DNA from: Corynebacterium suicordis DSM 45110
GTDB lineage: Bacteria; Actinomycetota; Actinomycetes; Mycobacteriales; Mycobacteriaceae
Reading direction: 5' to 3'
Length of the DNA stretch: 64,000 nt
Assembly (NCBI RefSeq): GCF_015351405.1
Contig: NZ_JADKMY010000001.1
Location: 806,001-870,000, forward strand
A model generated the notes under the pieces. That model did no database searches. It saw nothing but the letters and a program-made list of their open reading frames with translations, and was not told where the DNA came from. The position numbers and the translations under genes were made by a program. Shown piece after piece: positions 45,771-54,737 of the stretch. The first letter of the stretch is position 1. Each line of letters begins with the position of its first letter.

Positions 45771-46061
45771 ATGTACTGGTTGTTTTCATTGATTGGCGCG
45801 ATGCTGGTCGGTGCATTATTGACGTACGTGCTCGCCACAGTGGTGGGCCGCGGCGAACTTTTGCCACCGGCGAAAAAGGGACTTCTGGCCGAAGAGCATC
45901 AGCGTCAGCTTGCAGAGTGGCCCGTGACCGCCCGCAACGTGGATAGCGTGCGTTTCACCACCTCTCTGCGTGGATACAACCAGCAGGAAGTGGACGAGTA
46001 TTTGCGTCGAGTAACAGCCCGCCTGGCCAGCTTTGAAATGCAACAAGGAGACTCACAGTGA
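45771..46061 (+). CDS. Small DivIVA-domain membrane protein
   Basis: A 96-residue protein with one N-terminal transmembrane helix (about 3–25) and a short DivIVA-like segment: VRFTTSLRGYNQQEVDEYLRRV, the membrane-curvature/coiled-coil start shared with Wag31 and related polar-growth proteins, followed by a helix. It is too short to be Wag31 itself. A role at the septum or pole is plausible (inference). ATG 45771, just after the LOG gene. Its end overlaps the aminopeptidase GTG (GTGA), so the three genes are probably one operon. Confidence 0.85.
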   Translation: MYWLFSLIGAMLVGALLTYVLATVVGRGELLPPAKKGLLAEEHQRQLAEWPVTARNVDSVRFTTSLRGYNQQEVDEYLRRVTARLASFEMQQGDSQ

Positions 46062-47515
46062 CCCCGATCCCCGCTATCCCTCAGCCCGTACCCTCCATCA
46101 CTTATGGCGAGCCGGCTTCGCGCAAGGAAGGCAGCGAGATCATCGACGTGCGCATCGTGCCTGGCAGCAAGGGCGTGGTGCTGCAGGCGGACGGTTCGTG
46201 GGAGGTCGGTGTGTTGGAGGAGCCGACGCAACTTCTGGATCTTTCCGAGACCCCCGAGTTCTTCGAAGAAGGCTGGCGGGGGGCGGGTGCGCAGCTGGTG
46301 CGCCGGATGAACAAGATCATCGAGGGTCATCCGGTGAAGGCGAAGAAGCATGTGATTCAGATTTCGCTGCCGTCTACTGCCAGCCAGCAGAATCTGCGGA
46401 ACCTGGCCATCGGGCTGACCGTGGGTGGGCAAAGTTTCGTGACCACCAACCAGAAGCGCCCTGCGCGGGTGCGGAGCATTCACCTGGTGGCTAGTTCGGT
46501 GCTGAACCTGGACAAGATGAACCGCGCCGTGATCGAAGGGGCGGAGCTCGGAGCGGCCACGTGCCTGAGCCGTGATCTGGCTAATGCGCCCGCTAATGTG
46601 AAGTCTCCGGAATGGCTGGCAGAGCAGGCCAAGCGCGTGCTCAAGGACATCCCCGGAGTGCAGGTCAAGGTGCGCGATGAGCAGTGGCTGGAGAGCAAGG
46701 GCTTCGGGGGAGTGCTGGCCGTGGGAGGCGGCTCGGCGCGCCCACCGCGCTTGATTCAGCTGGTGTGGGATCCGGAAGAAGTGGGGAAGAAGCGTCGGCG
46801 TAACACCGTGCTGCTGGTGGGCAAGGGCGTGACCTTCGATACCGGTGGAATCAGCATCAAGCCTGCTGCTGGCATGGACACCATGCGCACCGATATGACC
46901 GGTGGAGCTTCCGTGCTCGCCGCCTTTCGGTTGCTGGCGGAGCGTCAAGTTCCGCGCAAGATCGTGGCTCTGATCCCCGCGGCAGAGAACATGGTGGACG
47001 GAAACTCCTACCGGCCGGGAGACGTGGTGGAGCACTATGGCGGGATCACCACCGAGGTGGCCAACACTGATGCCGAGGGCCGCATGGTGCTGGCCGATGC
47101 GCTCAGCTACGGCTGCAAGAAGTTCCGCCCTTCCACCGTGGTGACGGTGGCCACGCTGACGGGTGCCGCCAAGTTGGCGCTGGGAACGCGCACTGGTGCG
47201 GTCTTCGCACCGAACTGGTCACGCGGAGTGAAGTTGGCTCGCCGCGGAGCCTCGGTGGGTGAGCGCTGGTGGCCAATGCCACTGCTGGATCATCTGGAAT
47301 CAGCCGTGGATTCCGAGGTGGCGGATGTGCGACAAACCCCCCAAGGACCCGGAGCAATCACCGCAGCGATGTTCCTGCGCCGCTTCACCCGCGATGTCCC
47401 GCTGATCCACTTGGATATCGCCGGACCCGGCCGCGCCGAATCCACGTTTGATGAGGTTAGCCCAGTCGGAACGGGATTCGCAGCACGAACTATTGTACAG
47501 TGGTTGACACAATAA
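46058..47515 (+). CDS. pepA: Leucyl aminopeptidase PepA (M17)
   Basis: A 485-residue cytosolic di-metal aminopeptidase. The metal/catalytic motifs are complete: GKGVTFDTGGISIKPAAGMDTMRTDMTGGA (Lys, Asp and Asp ligands) and NTDAEGRMVLADAL with the Glu and Arg of the active site. The N-terminal α/β domain is poorly conserved, as usual. It removes N-terminal amino acids, especially Leu, and hydrolyses cysteinyl-glycine. GTG 46058 overlaps the DivIVA-domain gene. It is followed by a 14-base tandem duplication and a short stem-loop before the next gene. Confidence 0.93.
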   Translation: MTPIPAIPQPVPSITYGEPASRKEGSEIIDVRIVPGSKGVVLQADGSWEVGVLEEPTQLLDLSETPEFFEEGWRGAGAQLVRRMNKIIEGHPVKAKKHVIQISLPSTASQQNLRNLAIGLTVGGQSFVTTNQKRPARVRSIHLVASSVLNLDKMNRAVIEGAELGAATCLSRDLANAPANVKSPEWLAEQAKRVLKDIPGVQVKVRDEQWLESKGFGGVLAVGGGSARPPRLIQLVWDPEEVGKKRRRNTVLLVGKGVTFDTGGISIKPAAGMDTMRTDMTGGASVLAAFRLLAERQVPRKIVALIPAAENMVDGNSYRPGDVVEHYGGITTEVANTDAEGRMVLADALSYGCKKFRPSTVVTVATLTGAAKLALGTRTGAVFAPNWSRGVKLARRGASVGERWWPMPLLDHLESAVDSEVADVRQTPQGPGAITAAMFLRRFTRDVPLIHLDIAGPGRAESTFDEVSPVGTGFAARTIVQWLTQ

Positions 47516-47573
47516 ACGGCTCAAAATAGCCCTCTGGCCAGCGGGCGCGAGATGACAACTCGCGCAGCCGCCG

Positions 47574-47601
47574 GAGCTTTTCCACACGAGCTTTTCCACA
47601 C
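47574..47601. repeat. Tandem duplication of 14 bases before the methyltransferase ribosome site
   Basis: GAGCTTTTCCACAC occurs twice in direct tandem (47574–47587 and 47588–47601), ending right at the GAAGGAG ribosome site. A 7-base stem-loop (47545–47565, GCGCGAG/CTCGCGC) lies just upstream without a T-run. Confidence 0.75.
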
Positions 47602-47616
47602 GAAGGAGTGCAGCCT

Positions 47617-48489
47617 GTGCTTGCGGATGTCATCGACCTGCTTATCGATCCTGTCGATGGATCGGAACTACGCGCTGGCGATGAGCAATGGCGCACCATC
47701 ACCTCCGCCACCGGCCACAGCTATGATGTCGCCCGCCAGGGTTATGTGACCTTGGTCGGCGGAACCGGGCTGCGTTACTCCGGCGATGATGCCTCGATGA
47801 TCGATGCCCGCGAGACCTTCCTATCCGGCGGCCATTTCGCTCCCTTCGTGGAGAGCGTGACCAGCCACGTGGAAGCCGTGCTGGACAACGCTGCACCGTC
47901 CGTGGATGCTCGCCCCAGCATCGTCGAGGTGGGCGCTGGCACCGGCTACTACCTCTCCCACACGCTGGACACCATCGAGAACTCCCGCGGCGTGGGCCTG
48001 GATGTCTCCACGGCAGCGGCTAAGCGCCTGGCCGTGGCCCATCCTCGCGTGGGTGCCATTGTTGCCGACGCCTGGTCTCAGCTGCCCCTGCGCGAGAACA
48101 GCATCGATGCGATCATGGTGGTTTTCGCTCCCCGCAACGCCGCAGAATTTGCTCGTGTCCTCTCCCCAAAGGGGGAAGTGGTGGTGCTGACCGCCGACGC
48201 CGGGCACATGGCCGAATTGCGCGAGCCTCTCGGCATCATTGATGTGGAGGAGGGCAAGGTGGAGCGGATGATTGCTCAGGCTTCCGGCCACCTCGAGCCA
48301 GTGGGCCCCTCCGAGATCGTGGAATTCACCATGAACTTGGATCAGGCTTCCATTGCCGCGCAGATTGGCATGAGCCCCTCTGCGCGCCATATTCACCCTG
48401 ATGTGCTCCGCGAGCGCATTGCTGAGCTGCCGGAGTCCATGGATGTGACCGCTCGCGCGGCCATCACCCGTTTGCGCCCGCTGGCCTAG
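47617..48489 (+). CDS. RlmA/TlrB-like methyltransferase without the zinc cysteines
   Basis: A 290-residue SAM methyltransferase of the RlmA(I)/TlrB group that methylates 23S rRNA guanine. The fold is complete: VEVGAGTGYY motif I (about residues 107–116), DVSTAAAKRLA, a DAWSQLPLRENSIDAI motif and GDDASMIDARETFLSGGH from the family's N-terminal part. The N-terminal zinc module is degenerate. Where CPxC pairs should be there is LIDPVDGSEL, and the third position reads TSATGHSYDVARQGY, keeping only His and Tyr. GTG 47617 is chosen for its eight-base spacing from GAAGGAG. Confidence 0.82.
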   Translation: MLADVIDLLIDPVDGSELRAGDEQWRTITSATGHSYDVARQGYVTLVGGTGLRYSGDDASMIDARETFLSGGHFAPFVESVTSHVEAVLDNAAPSVDARPSIVEVGAGTGYYLSHTLDTIENSRGVGLDVSTAAAKRLAVAHPRVGAIVADAWSQLPLRENSIDAIMVVFAPRNAAEFARVLSPKGEVVVLTADAGHMAELREPLGIIDVEEGKVERMIAQASGHLEPVGPSEIVEFTMNLDQASIAAQIGMSPSARHIHPDVLRERIAELPESMDVTARAAITRLRPLA

Positions 48490-48494
48490 GAACT

Positions 48495-48514
48495 TAGCGC
48501 TAGGCCTAGCGCTA
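48495..48514. other. Perfect 20-base palindrome with a nearby partial copy
   Basis: TAGCGCTAGGCCTAGCGCTA is an exact palindrome, with its half-word GCGCTAGGCCT repeated 11 bases further on, and a small GGCCT/AGGCC hairpin at 48531–48544. It lies between the ends of the converging methyltransferase and GH32-fold genes. It may be a convergent terminator or a site bound by a protein; no T-run follows. Confidence 0.65.
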
Positions 48515-48559
48515 TAAGAACCTTGCGCTAGGCCTTTGCAGGCCGAAGCGCGCGCAGGT

Positions 48560-50104
48560 CTAGTCTTCGGAAACTTCTCCGCGAGCGACAGCGCGATCAG
48601 CCTCGATGGCTTCCGCGATGAAACGCTCCTGATCTTCAGGGGAGTCCAAGCCTGCGCTGGAGCGCATGATTTCCTGGCCCACGGTGAGCATGGAGTTGAT
48701 GATCTCCGCACCGCCGGAAACCTCGGCTTGCAGGGAGTCCACCTTGAAATCCGTGGGGATTGCGCTGGTGAGGGAAAGCGCGCCACCATCCACGAATACC
48801 TCGCAGATTGGGCCGTCCACGAACACGGTGAGCGTGGAGGAGCTGGATTCGCTGAGCTGGGCGCTCACGGAATCGCCTTCATTGCGGGTTAGGGTGACGG
48901 TGGATCCATCGTGGGTGATGCGGGTAACGCGATCTCCTGCCTTATTCAGGATGTCCACGTTCACCGAACCTTGGCTGCAATCCAGCTGCCCGGTCCAGAT
49001 CAGCGCGCGATCTGAGTAGCCCTTCACCGCGCGGGAAGCGCCCACCACATCCTGGAAAATGTGGCCGTTGAGCAGGGTGAGGAAGCGAGGAGAGGACAAG
49101 CAGTTGGCCCACTGCTCATGGAAATCAGGATGCGCTCCCACCAGACCGAACATCACGGGTTGGTCGCCGGAGATCACCCGGGGGCGGGTGAAGTCATGGC
49201 CAAAGTCCAACACGGTATAAGGCGTGCTGACGGCGAACTCCGCGCCGTCCAGCTTGCCCACCACGTAGCCGGTGGACTCGCGGGAGTTATCCGCATTGGG
49301 GTAGGTCACGAACAGCACATCGTGATCCTTGCCGGTGGCCTCATCCTGCAGGGAGACCAAGCGGGGAGCGAAAGGGCGACCCTCGGGTAGTTCGGCTTCC
49401 GGGGAAACTTCGAGTGCTCCCAGAACCTTCCAGCTCTGCCGATCGGTAGAACGCAGAACTACCACCTCGGCATCGGTCTCACCCGTGAGTGAGAGGGCGA
49501 TCATCAACCAAGAACCCTCGTGCCACAGCACGTTGGGAGCCACCAGATCCTGCACCGAATGGGCGGAATCATCGATATCAATGGGTCCCAAACGCTCTAC
49601 GCGGTGATCAGCAGGGGAGGGGTCATCGGAGACATCGTGGAGTTCCGTGACATCGGGGATGTGTGCGCGCTGAATCTGGAAGCGACGCGATCCCTTGCTG
49701 CCGTGGTCAATATTGTTGCCCTGCAGCTGCGCCTTGTCTGAGTGCGGATCTAGTGGCGTCGAGGTCACGAAGAAGAGTTCGACAGCGTTTTCCGTCTCGG
49801 CAGAAGCGAAGTTCGGATCGGCGGAGACCTTGATGGAAGAACCGGCCAACACGTCGATCTCATCGCCCTGTGGGGCCAGCACGTCATCGCACACGTCCCA
49901 GTCATAGGGGACATCGGAGGCTATCTGGTGCGCCCAGCGCGAGCCCTCACCCTGGCGGGGGCGGAACTGGTGGAATACGTGGAGATCCCTATCCGCCACG
50001 ATGGCACCTGCTGGTGCCTCCAGCGTTCCGAGCTCTGCGGTGACGTGGAGCTCTGGTCGCGATGTGCTGTTTTCTGCCTGCGTATTAACAGAATTTGTTG
50101 ACAT
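48560..50104 (-). CDS. GH32-fold protein lacking all three catalytic acids
   Basis: A 514-residue protein that aligns with GH32 invertase/fructanase enzymes: the LHVFHQFRP strand, WAHQIASDVPYDWD and LAPQGDEIDVLAGSS match the five-bladed propeller, and a C-terminal β-sandwich (VTLTRNEGDSVSAQ … CEVFVDGGALSLTS) follows. But the catalytic positions are gone. Motif A is TLEAPAG where WMNDPNG is expected, the RDP site reads LVAPNV, and the EC site reads PFAPRL. It cannot act as a glycosidase by the known mechanism, so it may bind sugars. No signal peptide. Start ATG 50104, 23 bases after glgA. Confidence 0.82.
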   Translation of the reverse strand: MSTNSVNTQAENSTSRPELHVTAELGTLEAPAGAIVADRDLHVFHQFRPRQGEGSRWAHQIASDVPYDWDVCDDVLAPQGDEIDVLAGSSIKVSADPNFASAETENAVELFFVTSTPLDPHSDKAQLQGNNIDHGSKGSRRFQIQRAHIPDVTELHDVSDDPSPADHRVERLGPIDIDDSAHSVQDLVAPNVLWHEGSWLMIALSLTGETDAEVVVLRSTDRQSWKVLGALEVSPEAELPEGRPFAPRLVSLQDEATGKDHDVLFVTYPNADNSRESTGYVVGKLDGAEFAVSTPYTVLDFGHDFTRPRVISGDQPVMFGLVGAHPDFHEQWANCLSSPRFLTLLNGHIFQDVVGASRAVKGYSDRALIWTGQLDCSQGSVNVDILNKAGDRVTRITHDGSTVTLTRNEGDSVSAQLSESSSSTLTVFVDGPICEVFVDGGALSLTSAIPTDFKVDSLQAEVSGGAEIINSMLTVGQEIMRSSAGLDSPEDQERFIAEAIEADRAVARGEVSED

Positions 50105-50127
50105 ACATTCTTTTGTACCAGCGAAAT

Positions 50128-51312
50128 CTACAAGAGGGAGCGGTAAACCTGAATGGTTTCTTCCGCAATGGTTACCCAAGAGAAAGTGGAGACTGCCCGC
50201 TCGCGACCAGCCGCGCCAAAGGCCTCCACCTTCGCGGGGTCTGCCAGCAGGTCATTTGTGGCTTTTGCCAGTCCGGTTTCGAAGGCCTCGGGATCCGACT
50301 CCTCGTAGTGCACCAACGTTCCGGTAACCCCATCTTGGACAACCTCAGGAATGCCCCCCACATCTGAGGCGACCACAGCCGTGTTGCAGGCCATGGCCTC
50401 GAGGTTCACGATTCCCAGTGGCTCGTACACGGAGGGGCACAAGAAGGCATCGGAGGCGGTGAGGATCTCCTGTAGCAGATTCTTATCCAGCATGTTCTTC
50501 ACCCAGTGCACGCCATCGCGCTCGGACTGCAGGATCTGCACCAGTTCGGTGACCTCGGCCTCGATCTCCGGGGTGTCAGGCGCGCCGGCGCACAGCACCA
50601 CCTGAATCTCCGGGTCCATCATGCGGATCGCCTTGAGCAGATGAGGCACACCCTTTTGGCGAGTGATGCGACCCACGAAACTGATCAGCGGACGGGAGGG
50701 ATCTACCCCCAACTCATCCAGGATGCTGCGCCCACTGGCCTCCAGGGCTTCGGCGAAAGCGGGGCGGGGCTGCCAGAGCTCGGAATCGATGCCGTTGAGC
50801 ACCACGTGGATCTTGTCCGGCTCAATGTTCGGGTACGCCTCCAAGATGGCACCCTTCATCTTCTGCGATACCGCAATCACCGCATCCGCGTTCTCCATGG
50901 CGTTCTTCTCCGACCAGGAAGAAACCTCATATCCACCGCCAAGTTGCTCGCGCTTCCACGGACGGTGCGGCTCCAGGGAGTGAGCCGTGGCGATGTGAGG
51001 AATACCCCAGAGCTTGCCGCCCACATGCCCGCCCAGGCCCGTGTACCAGGTGTGGGAGTGCACCACGTCCGCCTCACCCAGCGCATTGGCCATCCGCAGG
51101 CCGGTGGAAAGGGTACGCACGGAAGCGTTGGCTTCCTGCAGTTCTGGATCCACACCGTGCACGTACACATTGGCTTCTTCGCGTGGGGCGCCCATGCAAT
51201 GCACGTCCACCTGCTCCAGTTCGCGGAGGTGGCGAGTCAGCTCGGTGACATGAACCCCGGCCCCGCCATAGATTTCCGGTGGATATTCCTTGGTGAGCAT
51301 CGCGATACGCAT
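50128..51312 (-). CDS. glgA: Glycogen synthase GlgA (actinobacterial GT4 type)
   Basis: A 394-residue GT4 enzyme that elongates α-glucan using a nucleotide glucose. Visible: [15 protein letters not shown] (the glucosyl-donor loop), HSHTWYTG, the P-loop-like [17 protein letters not shown] and the E-x7-E motif in [18 protein letters not shown]. Actinobacterial GlgA of this size uses ADP- or UDP-glucose; mycobacterial homologues make maltose-1-phosphate. ATG 51312. It is read divergently from glgC across 112 bases. A GH32-fold gene follows in the same operon. Confidence 0.92.
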   Translation of the reverse strand: MRIAMLTKEYPPEIYGGAGVHVTELTRHLRELEQVDVHCMGAPREEANVYVHGVDPELQEANASVRTLSTGLRMANALGEADVVHSHTWYTGLGGHVGGKLWGIPHIATAHSLEPHRPWKREQLGGGYEVSSWSEKNAMENADAVIAVSQKMKGAILEAYPNIEPDKIHVVLNGIDSELWQPRPAFAEALEASGRSILDELGVDPSRPLISFVGRITRQKGVPHLLKAIRMMDPEIQVVLCAGAPDTPEIEAEVTELVQILQSERDGVHWVKNMLDKNLLQEILTASDAFLCPSVYEPLGIVNLEAMACNTAVVASDVGGIPEVVQDGVTGTLVHYEESDPEAFETGLAKATNDLLADPAKVEAFGAAGRERAVSTFSWVTIAEETIQVYRSLL

Positions 51313-51424
51313 GCATTTCAGCGTAGTGCGATGGAGGGGGAATGTCCGCGCGAAAGCCAAAATCTGGACACGTTGTGGGGTGCTTGCCCGGCGAAGTTTC
51401 GCGATCCTCACTACCGTAGAAGGT
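51313..51424. promoter_or_regulatory. Divergent glgA/glgC promoter gap
   Basis: A 112-base intergenic region between the divergent glycogen genes. I see no clear operator. glgC has no usable Shine–Dalgarno spacing (AGAAGG abuts the GTG), so a leaderless transcript starting near 51425 is likely. In C. glutamicum this gap is bound by carbon-control regulators (established knowledge), which cannot be recognised here. Confidence 0.4.
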
Positions 51425-52642
51425 GTGAAGACCACACCAAACGTCCTGTCCATCGTTCTTGCTGGTGGTGAAGGCAAACGCCTGTTCCCATTCACCGCCG
51501 ACCGCGCCAAGCCCGCCGTGCCCTTCGGCGGCAACTACCGCCTGATCGATTTTGTCTTGTCCAATCTGGTTAACGCTGGTTATCACAAGATCTGCGTGCT
51601 GACCCAGTACAAGAGCCACTCACTGGACCGCCACATTTCCCAGTCATGGCAGCTCTCCGGGCTCACCGGTCAGTACATCACCCCAGTGCCCGCGCAGCAG
51701 CGCCTGGGTCGTCGCTGGTTCACGGGTTCCGCAGATGCCATCCTGCAGTCCCTCAATCTGGTGTACGACGAGCAGCCCGAGTACATCATCGTCTTCGGCG
51801 CGGATCACGTGTACCGCATGGATCCCGAACAGATGGTGGAGGCGCACATCAAGTCCGGTGCTGGTGTCACCGTGGCTGGCCTGCGCGTTCCCCGCGAAGA
51901 GGCCACGGCCTTCGGAGTGATCCAGGCCGGTGAGGATAACCGCATTGAGCAGTTCCTCGAAAAGCCTGCTGATCCTCCGAGCGTGCCCGATGACCCCGCC
52001 GTGGCCTTTGCCTCCATGGGCAATTACGTGTTCACGGCACAGACCCTCATCGATGCCCTCAAGGAGGATTCAGAGAACGAGGATTCCAATAACGACATGG
52101 GCGGGGACATCATCCCGATGCTCGTGGATCGCGGCGAAGCCTATGTGTACGACTTCTCTGAGAACTTCGTCCCCGGCGAGACCGAGCGCGACAAGGGTTA
52201 TTGGCGCGACGTAGGCACCGTGGATGCCTTCTACGAGGCGCACATGGATCTCATTTCCGTGCACCCCGTGTTCAATCTGTACAACCAGAAGTGGCCCATC
52301 CACACCGCGGAAACCGGCAACTTGCCTCCCGCGAAGTTCATCAAGGGCGGCATCGCGCAGTCCTCAATGGTGGCGGCTGGTTCCATTATCTCCGCGGGCA
52401 CCGTGCGTAACTCCGTGCTTTCGGAGAACGTGGTGGTGGATGATTCCGCCACGGTGGAAGGTTGTGTCCTCATGCCCGGCGTGCGCGTGGGCAAGGGCGC
52501 AGTGGTGCGGCACGCGATCATCGATAAGAACGTGATCATCAACGATGGCCAGATCATCGGTGTGGATCGCCAGCGTGACGAGGAGCGCTTCACCGTGTCT
52601 CAGGGTGGCGTGGTGTGCGTGGGTAAGAACGAAGTGGTCTAA
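51425..52642 (+). CDS. glgC: ADP-glucose pyrophosphorylase GlgC
   Basis: A 405-residue nucleotidyltransferase that makes ADP-glucose for glycogen. The nucleotide loop [13 protein letters not shown] and [11 protein letters not shown] (residues about 12–36) and the β-helix C-terminus ([19 protein letters not shown] onward) are complete. GTG 51425 fits the family N-terminus ([16 protein letters not shown]) and is probably leaderless; the longer frame before it is rejected. The gene ends before a strong terminator and carries the recurrent motif at 52652 in its trailer. Confidence 0.93.
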   Translation: MKTTPNVLSIVLAGGEGKRLFPFTADRAKPAVPFGGNYRLIDFVLSNLVNAGYHKICVLTQYKSHSLDRHISQSWQLSGLTGQYITPVPAQQRLGRRWFTGSADAILQSLNLVYDEQPEYIIVFGADHVYRMDPEQMVEAHIKSGAGVTVAGLRVPREEATAFGVIQAGEDNRIEQFLEKPADPPSVPDDPAVAFASMGNYVFTAQTLIDALKEDSENEDSNNDMGGDIIPMLVDRGEAYVYDFSENFVPGETERDKGYWRDVGTVDAFYEAHMDLISVHPVFNLYNQKWPIHTAETGNLPPAKFIKGGIAQSSMVAAGSIISAGTVRNSVLSENVVVDDSATVEGCVLMPGVRVGKGAVVRHAIIDKNVIINDGQIIGVDRQRDEERFTVSQGGVVCVGKNEVV

Positions 52643-52659
52643 CCCTTCTTTTCGACGCC

Positions 52660-52710
52660 AACAACCCCACAGCCCGCCTGATTCGGCGGAGCCTGTGGGG
52701 TTGTTTCTAT
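52660..52710 (+). terminator. glgC terminator
   Basis: AACAACCCCACAG (52660–52672) pairs with CTGTGGGGTTGTT (52693–52705), a 13-base stem with an inner CCGCC/GGCGG hairpin, followed by TCTAT. The left stem overlaps a copy of the recurrent motif at 52652. It faces the converging O-methyltransferase gene. Confidence 0.85.
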
Positions 52711-52723
52711 CTGGGGAAAGCCT

Positions 52724-53434
52724 CTAAGCGTGCTTGGTGATCAGCGTGAGACCAGCACCCAGGGGTAGGCGGCTGCAGGTGACTCCGGGCATATCCCGAA
52801 TGGCACTATCTGCCTCGCGAGCTGCCACTGTCTGGCGATCAGTGCGGGAGCTATCCGCGATCAGGCCGTCCAGCAGGGAATCCAGCAGCACCAATACTCC
52901 GCCTGGGCGCAGCGCGGGCAGCGTGGCTTCCACGATGCGCAGCAGGTCTTCTTCCGGGGTGTCCGCGATGGCGATATCGTAGCTATCCTGCGCCAAGCGG
53001 CCCACCACATCCAGCGGAGCGCTGGGGAGGAAGCGGAAGGTGTTCTGGCGTTTTCCAGCAGCCTCGAATGCCATCCGTGCCAGCTTCTGGTGCTGCACCT
53101 CGGGCTCGATGCACGTGACGTGCCCGTTGCCCGCACCCTGCACGCTAGACTCCTGCATGCTCAGGCCTTGGAAGAGGTGCAGGCCGATCACTCCACAGGC
53201 GGGAGACATGACGATAGCCGTGGGGGTGTGGGCAGCCTGGGTAGCGTTGGCTGCCGCGCGAGCGGCCAGGAATGTCAGGAACTCGGTGGTGAGGGCATCC
53301 GGGGTGGAGAGGCCAAATTCTGCAGCGGCCTCATTGGCAGCGGCGATGATCTCATCCTGCGCAGCCGTATCGGCGACGAGAGAGCGGATCGACTCGAGGG
53401 GGGAAGTTTGTGCAGCATTCACAACGGCAACCAT
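52724..53434 (-). CDS. O-methyltransferase-like SAM protein
   Basis: A 236-residue class I methyltransferase-fold protein in the position of mycobacterial Rv1220c, beside sigE. The SAM pocket is degenerate: VMSPACGVIGLHLFQGL where motif I would be, then CIEPEVQHQKLARMAFEAAG and FRFLPSAPLDVV, DIAIADTPEEDLLRIVEA and VLVLLDSLLDG. A methyl-acceptor such as a phenolic or catechol is likely for this family, but none is identified. ATG 53434. It converges with glgC and reads away from sigE. Confidence 0.82.
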   Translation of the reverse strand: MVAVVNAAQTSPLESIRSLVADTAAQDEIIAAANEAAAEFGLSTPDALTTEFLTFLAARAAANATQAAHTPTAIVMSPACGVIGLHLFQGLSMQESSVQGAGNGHVTCIEPEVQHQKLARMAFEAAGKRQNTFRFLPSAPLDVVGRLAQDSYDIAIADTPEEDLLRIVEATLPALRPGGVLVLLDSLLDGLIADSSRTDRQTVAAREADSAIRDMPGVTCSRLPLGAGLTLITKHA

Positions 53435-53481
53435 AGGGGAGGAACTGCCAAAACTTGTGTGAGCACCCGGAGTGTTGGAGG

Positions 53482-53497
53482 GGTGGCGTCGAAAAAG
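53482..53497 (+). repeat. Best copy of a recurrent motif (GGTGGCGTCGAAAAAG)
   Basis: This intergenic copy (GGTGGCGTCGAAAAAG) is the closest to consensus. Exact nine-base cores (TGGCGTCGA or its complement) also occur at 10329, 14530, 24006, 24818, 28107, 28544, 49754, 52652, 58925, 59006, 63705 and 63929. Near copies are at 12099, 12948, 15685, 35586, 36952, 40656, 40787 and 56618. They are on both strands, in genes and between them, in several reading frames, so the DNA rather than the protein is being conserved. Function unknown. Confidence 0.8.
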
Positions 53498-53608
53498 AAA
53501 GAAGAGTTAACGCGTGTGAAAGCAGTGACCACGGGGACATCGTGATTCACAGGTAATTACATGGGCAAAACTCAGGGAAGTCGAACCTCTGTGATTCAAT
53601 ATTGGTAT

Positions 53609-54199
53609 ATGTCATCGCACGCTGAGCCTGCCACCGCATTATCCACCGCCGAATTCGACGCGGGTTCCGGAGACATGCCTTCCTGGAGCGAACTGGTAGA
53701 GCAGCACGCGGACAACGTGTATCGACTGGCCTACCGCCTCTCCGGTAACCAGCACGATGCCGAAGACCTCACGCAGGAAACGTTCATGCGCGTCTTCCGC
53801 AGCCTGAAGAACTACCGACCAGGCACTTTTGAGGGCTGGCTGCACCGCATCACCACCAACCTCTTCCTGGACATGGTGCGTCACCGCTCCACGATCCGCA
53901 TGGAGGCGTTGCCTGAGGATTACGACCGGGTTGAGGGCACCTCGCCCAACCCCGAGCAGCACTATGAAATGCACAACCTGGATCCCGCGCTGGAAAAGGC
54001 CCTGGATCAGCTGCCCCCGGATTTCCGCGTGGCCGTGGTGCTGTGTGACGTGCTGGGCATGTCTTACGAGGAGATTGCCACCACGCTGGGCGTGAAGATG
54101 GGCACGGTGCGTTCTCGCATTCACCGCTCGCGAGCGCAGCTGCGGGACATGCTGGAGCGCGATGAAGTGCGCGGCGAGCTGAGTTACGTGGGCCGCTAG
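53609..54199 (+). CDS. sigE: ECF sigma factor SigE
   Basis: A 196-residue extracytoplasmic-function sigma factor. Region 2 is clear: [30 protein letters not shown], with [17 protein letters not shown] from 2.4. Region 4 follows ([42 protein letters not shown]). It directs envelope-stress genes and is held by the downstream anti-sigma factor. ATG 53609 matches the usual N-terminal length; an ATG at 53561 with AGG upstream would add 16 residues. I see no typical autoregulatory GGAAC–GTT promoter. Confidence 0.93.
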   Translation: MSSHAEPATALSTAEFDAGSGDMPSWSELVEQHADNVYRLAYRLSGNQHDAEDLTQETFMRVFRSLKNYRPGTFEGWLHRITTNLFLDMVRHRSTIRMEALPEDYDRVEGTSPNPEQHYEMHNLDPALEKALDQLPPDFRVAVVLCDVLGMSYEEIATTLGVKMGTVRSRIHRSRAQLRDMLERDEVRGELSYVGR

Positions 54200-54319
54200 C
54201 TCTCGCAACGAAAGCTCCCCAAAAAGGCTCGCAGAAAAAGCGAGTATTTTCGGGTAGTGCCAGTGAAAACAATGACAGCCCAGATTTGAGATTCGAGCGA
54301 AAGGATACCGACAGCCACC

Positions 54320-54694
54320 ATGGTTTCTCACATTGATGAAACGGACACGCAACTCTCGGTTGAACACCTTTCCCTCGAAGCTATCGCCGCCCTGGCGGAT
54401 GGCGAGCTTTCGCGCCGGGCAGAGCACCGCGCCAAGGTCCATATCGTGCACTGCGAGCAGTGCCGCGCCCAGGTAACCAAGCAGCGCGAGGCCAGCGAAA
54501 GGCTGCGGGAGAACTGCGAGGTCAAGGCCTCGGGATCCCTCATCGAGCGGCTCTCCCGGATACCCGAGAACACGGATCAAGAATCCCGCCCGCATCAGTT
54601 CGGGGTGGACGGCTGCCGCCGCCCGGAAACCTTCATCGACGGCGTGGATCTGCTGCTGCGAAAAATGCACAAAGCACAGCGGAGAAGCAAGTGA
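54320..54694 (+). CDS. cseE: Zinc-binding anti-sigma factor (CseE/RseA-like)
   Basis: A 124-residue soluble anti-sigma protein with the ZAS signature H-x3-C-x2-C: His41, Cys45, Cys48 in HIVHCEQC. The preceding helix LSLEAIAALADGELSRRAEHRA packs on the sigma factor. There is no membrane segment, as in the corynebacterial CseE and mycobacterial RseA. Release probably follows degradation or zinc loss. ATG 54320. It is second in the sigE–cseE–tatB arrangement; the mycobacterial htrA gene that lies between is missing here. Confidence 0.88.
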   Translation: MVSHIDETDTQLSVEHLSLEAIAALADGELSRRAEHRAKVHIVHCEQCRAQVTKQREASERLRENCEVKASGSLIERLSRIPENTDQESRPHQFGVDGCRRPETFIDGVDLLLRKMHKAQRRSK

Positions 54695-54737
54695 TATCGC
54701 TGCCCCTCGCCGGGCCCAAGTGAGATAAGGTAAACGG

